Assembly: GCA_945836785.1 (NCBI GenBank)
Contig: CAMAMD010000054.1
Coordinates: 1 to 8,439 of the forward strand
DNA from: an uncultured Clostridium sp.
GTDB taxonomy: Bacteria; Bacillota_A; Clostridia; Lachnospirales; Lachnospiraceae
Direction of reading: 5' to 3'
DNA length: 8,439 nucleotides
Position numbers and translations under genes: made by a program
Shown: positions 1 through 5,671 of the stretch, in pieces
Numbering within the stretch: the first letter of the stretch is position 1
How the letters are laid out: each line of letters starts with the position of its first letter
The notes under the pieces: model-generated
Told to the model about the DNA's origin: nothing
What the model saw: the letters and a program-made list of their open reading frames with translations, nothing else
Database searches by the model: none

Positions 1-52
1 GAGCATACGGTTCATACCCGTAGTGTCGAGGGTTCAAATCCCCCTCCCGCTA
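1..52 (+). tRNA. tRNA-Met (CAT), 3' part, 5' end outside the window
   Basis: The window opens in the 3' strand of the D stem (GAGC, 1-4). The anticodon stem TACGG/CCGTA (6-10 with 18-22) encloses the loop TTCATAC, which places CAT at 13-15. A 5-base variable loop (23-27), the T loop TTCAAAT (33-39) and the acceptor strand TCCCGCT (45-51) follow, with A52 as discriminator. The anticodon stem lacks the three consecutive G:C pairs of initiator tRNA, so this is probably elongator tRNA-Met. A tRNA-Ile with a lysidine-modified CAT anticodon is not fully excluded. No CCA is encoded; CTA follows the discriminator. The T stem has one A-C mismatch (29/43). Confidence 0.9.
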
Positions 53-56
53 CTAG

Positions 57-94
57 AAAACCTGAAAACCTGAAAAAGGCTTTCAGGTTTTTTT
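57..94 (+). terminator. Rho-independent terminator after the tRNA
   Basis: AAAACCTGAAA (65-75) pairs perfectly with TTTCAGGTTTT (81-91) across a 5-base loop, and the T run continues to 94. The 5' arm is duplicated in tandem: the same 11 bases also occur at 57-67, overlapping the second copy. Two registers of the hairpin are therefore possible. It ends the tRNA transcript. Confidence 0.88.
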
Positions 95-108
95 GTTATA
101 AAATCCTA

Positions 109-137
109 TTTCATTTCTGTGGCACTTACATTATAAT
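109..137 (+). promoter_or_regulatory. Candidate promoter of the lipase gene
   Basis: A perfect -10 hexamer TATAAT (132-137) lies 17 bases downstream of TTTCAT (109-114), which is a poor -35. Transcription would start near 144 and give a leader of about 40 bases before the ATG at 186. A second -10-like hexamer, TATGAT (142-147), lacks a good -35 partner. The region is very AT-rich, so the call is weak. Confidence 0.35.
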
Positions 138-185
138 TATATATGATAAAAATAATGTAGGGTATTTTTTGATTGGGGGAAGTGT

Positions 186-2237
186 ATGTTGTCTCGTATA
201 CATCAATGTCGTGTACATATGAAAATATTTGTGTATCTTATTGTATTTGCGTTGTGCCTTGTCTCTTTTTGCACAGATACACCGATATGTCATGCCGATG
301 AGCAGGAAATTGTTTTTTCGGGCACTGAGCAGGAACGTATTGAATTTGTTCATATGTTGTTTGCAAAACTCACTTATGATTACATGGATGGCTATGAGGG
401 ACAGTGTGTGGCAGCGTATGTCAACGATCATCCGGAATTGTATGACGGGGAAATATGGGAGAATTCAGGTATAACATATACGCAGCTTTATGACAGTATT
501 GTGGGAGAGTGGGAAATTTATAAGATTTATAACAACAATAAGACCACAGGACTTTATGCGGCTGCGTTTAAAAAAGATAATCAGGTTATATTGGCATTCC
601 GCGGAAGCGAGATGTTCACGGATGAGTTTGCCTTGGATGAGAGCAATGACTGGACAGGGACAGACTTTCGGTTTGCACTTTTAAATGAATTGAGCGGACA
701 ATTTGAAAATGCTGACAATTGTTATAAGAGTTTGTTACGCAAGCTTAAGATAGATGGCGTGGATGCGGATATTACATTGACGGGACATTCTTTAGGCGGT
801 GCCCTTGTCACCTATGAGTCGTTGGTTACGGGGGTGTATGGGTATTCTTTTGATGGTGCCTGCGGTCATGTTATTGATCTGGTGTACTTTTATCAATATT
901 TGAATATTGATACTTTCTCAGGTGTGGATCAGATTCAGTTTTGTAATTATACGGATGCGGAAGGCTATCCTGTGGCAGATATCATTCAGCATACTTATGC
1001 AGAGGATATGTTTCAGATAGACCGCGAGACATTTCTGGAGGGTTTGAATGAAAATACACTGATTCCCCAGATTGCGGCGGCGGGCTCACATATTGTCTGG
1101 TCGGATCTTGCATATGAAGGAAATTGTGTTTATTTTACGGAGGAGATTGGTGTTAATGACCAGGGGTATACATATGCGCCGGAGGAAAAGACAACATTTG
1201 ATATTACAAAAAATATTCTTGAAGCCGGTACAGAGGCTTTTGATGGAGGATTGCCTTGGGGACAGGCTGTTTCCAATTTGAACTATGAATATATGTTAGG
1301 GGCACTTTCCGGTGCTGTCAAAGACGGCAGGGTAGTACTTGGAACTACAGGGAATGATACCTTGTGTGCATATGATGGAATCGGTGTGAATGGTGCGTTT
1401 GCGGTGAACACAGTGTTGTACGGTGGGGATGAAGATGACATATTGATTGGTTATACGGCGGATGATGTCCTGGTTGCCGGGAAAGGCAATGATATTCTGG
1501 ATGGAAATCTGGGTAATGATACATATCTGATAGATGCGGTGCCGGAACAAAATATCGTAATACGTGATGTGGGAGGAGAGAGAACCACAATTATATTGAG
1601 AGGCTTTAATTTCAACAAACCAGACAATATAAAATGTGATGGAGAAGGAAAAATCGAGCTTGGGAACGGACAGGAGATTACGCTTGATGTTTCTCAGGAT
1701 GCTGCGCAAATTGTATTTTATGGATATGATGCCGGAAGGATGAAACTGCTGGGAACTTTTGCGGATGTGACAGGTATTGCTTCAGATCAGGAGACAGAAA
1801 ATGATGCGGTCATGGATGATTCGGAAAAAGAGCAGTACGTAGTTCTGCTGGAAGGTCGTGGCACCTTTGATATTCATGATGAAAATGGGCAGATATATTC
1901 TGTAAACAATATGGAAGCTGTTTCTTTTCAAGATGTTGAAAAGGATTTCGGAAAAGCATATATAAATGGAACAAATGGGAATGAAAGTATTCTTCTGATA
2001 TTAAATCGTGAGTATGAGGTTTATGTCACAAATGAGGATACCAGAGTGAACATGGCCATCGGCAGATATACGGATTCCGAGGGTATGGTTGCATGTGAAA
2101 GAAAATACAACAGAAATTTTGATAATTATAAGGTTCTCTTTTCTGACCTGGAATTAGATGACGGAACTCAGGGCGATATAACTTGGCAGGATGCTGTATA
2201 TTCGGGACTGGGCATTTTGCAGGATATGTTTCAGTGA
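186..2237 (+). CDS. Secreted class 3 lipase-like hydrolase with RTX calcium-binding repeats
   Basis: This 683-residue protein is probably an exported esterase or lipase; the substrate is unknown. It has a basic N-terminus, a hydrophobic core at about residues 13-29 and a likely signal peptidase I site after Cys-His-Ala37. The Lipase_3-type alpha/beta-hydrolase domain spans about residues 38-320. It has an ILAFRGS strand with Arg139-Gly140-Ser141 as the oxyanion region, and a nucleophile elbow GHSLGG at 200-205 with Ser202. Asp257 or Asp265 and His302 are candidates for the rest of the triad. Four consecutive 9-residue RTX units occupy 413-448, with a lone unit at 386-394. The last 230 residues are acidic, probably beta-rich, and not recognised. 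The ATG at 186 is chosen because GGGGGAAG (175-182) precedes it; the in-frame ATG at 219 has no ribosome binding site. A single-gene transcript is likely, ending at the 2358-2416 hairpin. Confidence 0.88.
   Translation: MLSRIHQCRVHMKIFVYLIVFALCLVSFCTDTPICHADEQEIVFSGTEQERIEFVHMLFAKLTYDYMDGYEGQCVAAYVNDHPELYDGEIWENSGITYTQLYDSIVGEWEIYKIYNNNKTTGLYAAAFKKDNQVILAFRGSEMFTDEFALDESNDWTGTDFRFALLNELSGQFENADNCYKSLLRKLKIDGVDADITLTGHSLGGALVTYESLVTGVYGYSFDGACGHVIDLVYFYQYLNIDTFSGVDQIQFCNYTDAEGYPVADIIQHTYAEDMFQIDRETFLEGLNENTLIPQIAAAGSHIVWSDLAYEGNCVYFTEEIGVNDQGYTYAPEEKTTFDITKNILEAGTEAFDGGLPWGQAVSNLNYEYMLGALSGAVKDGRVVLGTTGNDTLCAYDGIGVNGAFAVNTVLYGGDEDDILIGYTADDVLVAGKGNDILDGNLGNDTYLIDAVPEQNIVIRDVGGERTTIILRGFNFNKPDNIKCDGEGKIELGNGQEITLDVSQDAAQIVFYGYDAGRMKLLGTFADVTGIASDQETENDAVMDDSEKEQYVVLLEGRGTFDIHDENGQIYSVNNMEAVSFQDVEKDFGKAYINGTNGNESILLILNREYEVYVTNEDTRVNMAIGRYTDSEGMVACERKYNRNFDNYKVLFSDLELDDGTQGDITWQDAVYSGLGILQDMFQ
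1422..1529 (+). repeat. Four tandem RTX nonapeptide units inside the lipase
   Basis: Residues 413-448 read as four consecutive 9-mers without gaps: GGDEDDILI, GYTADDVLV, AGKGNDILD and GNLGNDTYL. Each keeps the Asp and the aliphatic residue of the GGxGxDxLx hemolysin-type calcium-binding consensus. In known RTX proteins such units wind into a parallel beta roll that binds Ca2+ between turns and folds after export. An isolated unit, GTTGNDTLC, lies about 20 residues upstream. Confidence 0.85.
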
Positions 2238-2258
2238 AAGACTTTATTAACTTTATAG

Positions 2259-2302
2259 AATATCAGGTTGCCACTTTAAAACATTGGGACCTGTATATGT
2301 AT
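2259..2302 (+). repeat. Left 44-bp arm of a long inverted repeat
   Basis: This begins AATATCAGGTTGCC, ends CTGTATATGTAT, and is the exact reverse complement of 2459-2502, with no mismatch or gap over 44 bases. It starts 21 bases after the lipase stop codon. Wobble pairing and a few further matches extend weakly outward to about 2254. Confidence 0.97.
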
Positions 2303-2357
2303 ATTCCAGAAAACCCGCTTTCGCTCGGTTGCTCACGCAGCGGATACTAAGCTCGAC

Positions 2358-2416
2358 AGAAAAGCCCCAAACTCTGTAATTTACATATTGTGTATTACAG
2401 AATTCGGGGCTTTTCT
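2358..2416 (+). terminator. Bidirectional terminator-like hairpin at the centre of the palindrome
   Basis: AGAAAAGCCCC (2358-2368) pairs perfectly with GGGGCTTTTCT (2406-2416). The stem continues inward with mismatches at three positions and one T-G wobble to a tiny loop at 2386-2388. Because the stem carries A-rich 5' and T-rich 3' flanks on both strands, it can act for the lipase transcript (+) and for the convergent membrane-protein transcript (-). No long separate U tract follows the stem, so efficiency is uncertain. Confidence 0.7.
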
Positions 2417-2458
2417 ATCTCGCTAAGTACCGGCGTTCACAAACGGTTTTCTTACATA

Positions 2459-2502
2459 ATACATATACAGGTCCCAATGTTTTAAAGTGGCAACCTGATA
2501 TT
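2459..2502 (-). repeat. Right 44-bp arm of the long inverted repeat
   Basis: This is the exact reverse complement of 2259-2302. It ends 10 bases before the stop codon of the minus-strand membrane-protein gene. With the left arm it encloses 156 bases. That inner part is also roughly self-complementary but diverged: 55 bases on the left side and 42 on the right flank the central hairpin. Confidence 0.97.
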
Positions 2503-2512
2503 TTAAATATTA

Positions 2513-3703
2513 CTAGGTATCATTATTTTGATCATCATATTTCTTTTCCAGGTCATCCATTTCTGTGCTGCCAAAGGTCTCAAGCGGCGTATTTAATGTG
2601 CGTTCAAGATCTTCCTGCTCCTTGTTTTTCTGGGCAGTTCTTGCTTTCCACCATTTGAACAGAACGTTGACAATGATAATAAGTGCAATTGCAACAATAA
2701 TAACAATAATGATAGCCATATATTTTTGGGCAAAGGTTTTTTCTTTGTACATCATACGGTCAGCAGCCTTTGCACAGCCACCCCCGAATATGGCACCAAG
2801 ATTTTCACTGTCATTTGCCCATTCTGCTTCGATATAGTCATAAATCATATCAAGGGCTTCTGAATCAATGGTTGTGCCGATTGCATAGCCTTCAGCATCA
2901 TACATATATGCATTCATATAGTCATAGAGCAGAAGAATATGTCCCTCATCATTGAAGAGCTCGTCATATAATGCGGATGCATATTCGTTTCCGTCCACAT
3001 CCTCATCAAGTTCTTCTACAAAATATACATATGCACATACACCGGTGGTTTTGTAAAAATGCTCGAGGCCATTTTCCAGAGGTTTGATTTCATCATCATA
3101 TAGCAGCATATCCGGATCACTGTAGTAGCCGTTCAGGTTTACCGTTCCGGTGAATTTATCCCTTGGCTCCTTTGAGTAGGTATCCTGATAGCTTGGTGCA
3201 TTGTTGTTATAGTACATGCTGTTATTTCGTCTGTACATACTCCGGCTTGTGATGATTGCCAGGAAAATAATCATTATGATAAATAATGCAGCAAATGATG
3301 AACCGCGCCCTGATGATGATGTATGATGGACATACACATGATTACTTCCACCGTAATAATGATGGCGATGATAATGATGATGAGGTGGCGGTGCCTGATG
3401 ATAACCAGGTCCTCCGTATGGACCGCCGAATCCGCCAGGCCCTCCCTGTGGGCCGCCAAATCCGCCCATACCGCCACGTGATCCTCCCATCATTGGATTT
3501 CCACTGGATGATTGACCACTGTAGCTTCTGCCGGAACCTCTTGCTGCACTACCTCCTGAATGTCCTGATCCAAATGCACGGCTTGTGCCGCTTCGGGTGC
3601 CTCCCATTGAGTGTGAGCTGCTGCTTCTGCCACCGCCGCGACTAGAACCCCCGCTGCTACGACCGCCGCCCCCGCGACTGCCGCCGCCCATAGAACGTCC
3701 CAT
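2513..3703 (-). CDS. Two-pass membrane protein with Gly/Ser/His-rich N-terminus and TPM-like domain
   Basis: This 396-residue protein has no assignable function. Residues 1-100 are dominated by Gly, Ser and Arg and include two copies of a 10-residue unit, GFGGPxGGPG (81-100). Residues 102-127 are His/Tyr-rich, with HHHYHRHH. A hydrophobic helix lies at about 137-152 and a second at about 328-349, followed by basic KWWKAR. By the positive-inside rule the C-terminus is cytosolic and the acidic middle part (about 153-327) is outside. Residues 200-317 resemble a TPM domain (YgcG/Psb32 type): an initial helix, a strand ending VYFVEE, an ALYDELF helix, and a strand HILLLYD followed by a DAEGYAIG turn. 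That match is by eye and divergent. The ATG is supported by AAGGAGG on the minus strand (3718-3712), 8 bases upstream. The gene is convergent with the lipase and divergent from ispF. Confidence 0.85.
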   Translation of the reverse strand: MGRSMGGGSRGGGGRSSGGSSRGGGRSSSSHSMGGTRSGTSRAFGSGHSGGSAARGSGRSYSGQSSSGNPMMGGSRGGMGGFGGPQGGPGGFGGPYGGPGYHQAPPPHHHYHRHHYYGGSNHVYVHHTSSSGRGSSFAALFIIMIIFLAIITSRSMYRRNNSMYYNNNAPSYQDTYSKEPRDKFTGTVNLNGYYSDPDMLLYDDEIKPLENGLEHFYKTTGVCAYVYFVEELDEDVDGNEYASALYDELFNDEGHILLLYDYMNAYMYDAEGYAIGTTIDSEALDMIYDYIEAEWANDSENLGAIFGGGCAKAADRMMYKEKTFAQKYMAIIIVIIVAIALIIIVNVLFKWWKARTAQKNKEQEDLERTLNTPLETFGSTEMDDLEKKYDDQNNDT

Positions 3704-3711
3704 ATCGTTAT

Positions 3712-3756
3712 CCTCCTTATGTATAAAATAATATTAATCTTATTTTACAATGAAAG
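3712..3756 (-). promoter_or_regulatory. Candidate promoter and strong ribosome binding site of the membrane-protein gene
   Basis: On the minus strand, AAGGAGG (3718-3712) sits 8 bases before the ATG and fixes the start. Upstream, TATTAT (3733-3728) is a reasonable -10. Its -35 partner at 17 bases, CTTTCA (3756-3751), is weak. TTGTAA (3750-3745) is a better -35 sequence, but its -10 (TTTATA) would put the transcription start inside the ribosome binding site. The ribosome binding site is firm; the promoter is tentative. Confidence 0.4.
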
Positions 3757-3840
3757 GCAAAAACAGTAAACCTAAAATTTACAATAAAAGATAGTAAGTT
3801 GAAAAACGGGCAATAAGTATGCTCAAATAAAAAGATAAAA

Positions 3841-3869
3841 TTGAAACAGGGGAGGAAATGTGATAGATT
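3841..3869 (+). promoter_or_regulatory. Candidate promoter of ispF
   Basis: TTGAAA (3841-3846) and TAGATT (3864-3869) are separated by 17 bases and each is close to the vegetative consensus. Transcription would start near 3876, about 50 bases before the ispF ATG. The rest of the 225-base divergent region (3704-3928) is AT-rich, and I see no operator, riboswitch or other RNA structure in it. Confidence 0.3.
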
Positions 3870-3928
3870 AGGTGAGTAAGGTAAAGGATTATCGTTTATA
3901 TTTTGGATGATAAAAGGGAGAATTTTAA

Positions 3929-4507
3929 ATGAGAGTTGGAATGGGTTATGATGTTCATAAATTAGTTGATGGAAGAAAGCTGATATTGGGTGGGGTTGAT
4001 ATTCCTTATGAAAGAGGATTGCTCGGACATTCTGATGCGGATGTTCTGGTGCATGCAGTCATGGATGCCCTGCTTGGTGCTGCTGCACTGGGGGATATCG
4101 GAAGACATTTTCCTGATACTGATCCCGCGTATGCAGGTGCCGATAGTATGATGCTGTTAAAAGAAGTCGGTAGATTGATTGATGCGGAAAATATGTTGAT
4201 AGGAAATATTGATGCTACAGTGATTGCCCAGCGTCCGAAATTAGCGCCATATATAGAACAGATGCGGAAAAATATTGCTGATAGGCTGGGGATAGACATT
4301 TCTCAGGTAAATGTCAAGGCAACAACGGAGGAAGGTTTGGGATTTACGGGTAACGGAGAAGGAATCAGTGCACAGGCGGTTTGTTTATTGGAAACAGTAA
4401 ATAATTTTGATTACAGGATGCACGGAAACGTCAGTGGAGAAAGTGTGATGCAGGGCTCCGGTTGTGCCGGATGTCCGGGTTGTGCTATGCGGAGTCAGGA
4501 TGAATAG
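3929..4507 (+). CDS. ispF: 2-C-methyl-D-erythritol 2,4-cyclodiphosphate synthase with Cys-rich C-terminal extension
   Basis: IspF cyclises 4-diphosphocytidyl-2-C-methyl-D-erythritol 2-phosphate to the 2,4-cyclodiphosphate with release of CMP. This is a cytosolic step of the non-mevalonate isoprenoid pathway, carried out by a homotrimer. The family signature is plain: GYDVH with metal ligands Asp8 and His10, SDADVLVHA with His42, [11 protein letters not shown], and the [12 protein letters not shown] segment near residue 131. The ordinary domain, about 156-160 residues, ends near the LLETV at 152-156. About 36 residues follow and close with Cys179, Cys182 and Cys185 in CxxCxxC spacing, which the family does not normally carry. 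AAGGGAG (3914-3920) lies 8 bases before the ATG. The acetyltransferase gene begins 34 bases downstream and is probably cotranscribed. No other MEP gene is in view. Confidence 0.97.
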   Translation: MRVGMGYDVHKLVDGRKLILGGVDIPYERGLLGHSDADVLVHAVMDALLGAAALGDIGRHFPDTDPAYAGADSMMLLKEVGRLIDAENMLIGNIDATVIAQRPKLAPYIEQMRKNIADRLGIDISQVNVKATTEEGLGFTGNGEGISAQAVCLLETVNNFDYRMHGNVSGESVMQGSGCAGCPGCAMRSQDE

Positions 4508-4541
4508 CAGGCAGGATATGGATTGACGAAAGGGGTATTTT

Positions 4542-5564
4542 ATGACGGAGAGCAGTGGAACAGACGGAATTGTTCTCAGATATTATGAAAAAATACGAGA
4601 TGAACAAGGCAGCGAGTTGGCAAAGTTTCGCATGCTTTGGGATGAGATATTTCATGATCCGGCAGAATTTACTGAATATTATTTTCGTGATGTGTGTGTG
4701 AATAATAAAATACTTGGTGCATATATCGGAGAAGAACTGGTCGGCATGATTCATTTGAATCCGTATAACATATATACGGATACGGGCATTGTTGACAGTT
4801 ATTATATTGTCGGTGTTGCGGTGAAAGAAAGATTAAGAAGACGTGGAATCATGCGTCTTATGATGGACCGTGTCATTGAAGATATGCAGAAATGGGGATG
4901 TTTGTTTGCCTTTTTAATGCCGAAACGGAGAGAGTATTATACGTGCTTTGGTTTCCAGACCATATATGAAACATGTGTCATGAAATTCAAAATTTGCGAA
5001 GATGGTTGTTCGGAGGTATTCGGATATAAAAAACAAAAGTTTCGTGAGATACAGCAGGATATTTTGGATATAAGTGAATTATCCGGCAGAGAGATGGAAA
5101 TTCTGGCTGGATATATAAATCAGAAATTGTCTGAGCAATATAGATTTTTTTCAGAGCGTTCAGAGATGTATCTGCGAAATATGCTGGAGGAGCATCAATG
5201 CCAGCATGGCGGGGTGGCGATTATTGGGAAAAAGCAGTGCTTGTGTCTGTTTTCATACGATATCTATGATGATACGATGTATGTAGAACGCTTTGAATGG
5301 TTGGTTCATCCGCTTTCAGATGAGAAGCTTATATATGTGATAGTTCAGATTCTTGCGTTTGCAGGAAAAAAACAGTGTAAATTCTGCAATCTTACTGTAC
5401 CGTTATTTGTTGCGGAAATGTTGAAAAAAGTGCGAAAATCTGATGCCCGGACGGGGAAACTTATATGTGATCCGGGATACGGAATCATGGCACTTTCGCT
5501 GGCAAAGGAGACATTCTCTGTTGATAAAATGAAAAAATTAAGCTTTTTTGATGAAATAGTTTGA
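4542..5564 (+). CDS. GNAT family N-acetyltransferase, Eis-like two-domain form
   Basis: This 340-residue protein probably transfers an acetyl group from acetyl-CoA to an amine; the acceptor is unknown. Residues 1-160 form the GNAT fold. The acetyl-CoA site is seen in YYIVGVAVKERLRRRGIMR (from about residue 87), where the Arg-rich loop around Arg97-Gly102 matches the R/QxxGxG/A pyrophosphate loop. The later segment FLMPKRREYYTCFGF is the 'P...YY..FGF' strand typical of Eis-type acetyltransferases. Residues 160-340 are a second domain, compatible with the middle GNAT-like fold of Eis but too short for the extra sterol-carrier domain of the roughly 400-residue Eis proteins. AAAGGGG (4529-4535) lies 6 bases before the ATG. 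It follows ispF by 34 bases and its stop codon overlaps the nfn promoter. Confidence 0.85.
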   Translation: MTESSGTDGIVLRYYEKIRDEQGSELAKFRMLWDEIFHDPAEFTEYYFRDVCVNNKILGAYIGEELVGMIHLNPYNIYTDTGIVDSYYIVGVAVKERLRRRGIMRLMMDRVIEDMQKWGCLFAFLMPKRREYYTCFGFQTIYETCVMKFKICEDGCSEVFGYKKQKFREIQQDILDISELSGREMEILAGYINQKLSEQYRFFSERSEMYLRNMLEEHQCQHGGVAIIGKKQCLCLFSYDIYDDTMYVERFEWLVHPLSDEKLIYVIVQILAFAGKKQCKFCNLTVPLFVAEMLKKVRKSDARTGKLICDPGYGIMALSLAKETFSVDKMKKLSFFDEIV

Positions 5565-5588
5565 ATTATTAGGCGTTTGTGCTATAAT
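5561..5588 (+). promoter_or_regulatory. Extended -10 promoter of the nfnAB operon
   Basis: A perfect TATAAT (5583-5588) is preceded by TG one base upstream (TGCTATAAT, 5580-5588), the extended -10 form. TTGAAT (5561-5566) lies 16 bases upstream as the -35. The -35 overlaps the stop codon of the acetyltransferase gene. Transcription should start near 5595, giving a leader of about 77 bases before the nfnA ATG at 5672. This is the best promoter in the window. Confidence 0.75.
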
Positions 5589-5624
5589 AGTGCAAGTATG
5601 CAGACTTTTTATAAAGGTTTTTGC

Positions 5625-5651
5625 ATGGCGTTATTGAAAAATGGTAATTAA
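5625..5651 (+). CDS. Possible 8-residue leader peptide upstream of nfnA
   Basis: Inside the predicted nfnA leader, ATG at 5625 opens an 8-codon frame, MALLKNGN, ending in TAA at 5649-5651. AAAGG (5613-5617) is placed 7 bases upstream, a workable ribosome binding site. The frame stops 20 bases before the nfnA start and just ahead of its Shine-Dalgarno sequence, so coupling is conceivable. No attenuator hairpin is evident. A frame this short can arise by chance. Confidence 0.25.
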   Translation: MALLKNGN

Positions 5652-5671
5652 ATTGAATGGGGGACAATCTC

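Noticed and set aside
186..302. Lipoprotein reading of the lipase signal sequence, with Cys29 as lipidated residue
   Set aside because: The residues before Cys29 are Val-Ser-Phe, and Phe at -1 does not fit a lipobox. A signal peptidase I site after Ala37 fits better.
1296..1709. Minus-strand open frame of 137 codons inside the lipase gene
   Set aside because: It lies antisense to the RTX region of a well-supported gene, has no domain I can recognise, and is explained by the reverse strand of repeated Gly/Asp codons.
3274..3477. Alternative frames rich in His/Ile and the opposite-strand frame across 3286-3645
   Set aside because: These are frame shadows of the low-complexity Gly/His segment of the minus-strand membrane-protein gene, with no ribosome binding site.
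3849..3871. GGGGAGG followed by ATG-TGA and, one frame over, GTG-ATA-GAT-TAG upstream of ispF
   Set aside because: The start and stop codons are adjacent or only three codons apart, and the predicted ispF transcription start lies downstream of both, so translation here is unlikely.
5531..5549. A-run, AAGCTT, T-run at the end of the acetyltransferase gene as a terminator
   Set aside because: The stem would be almost entirely A-T pairs within coding sequence and has no stable GC core.
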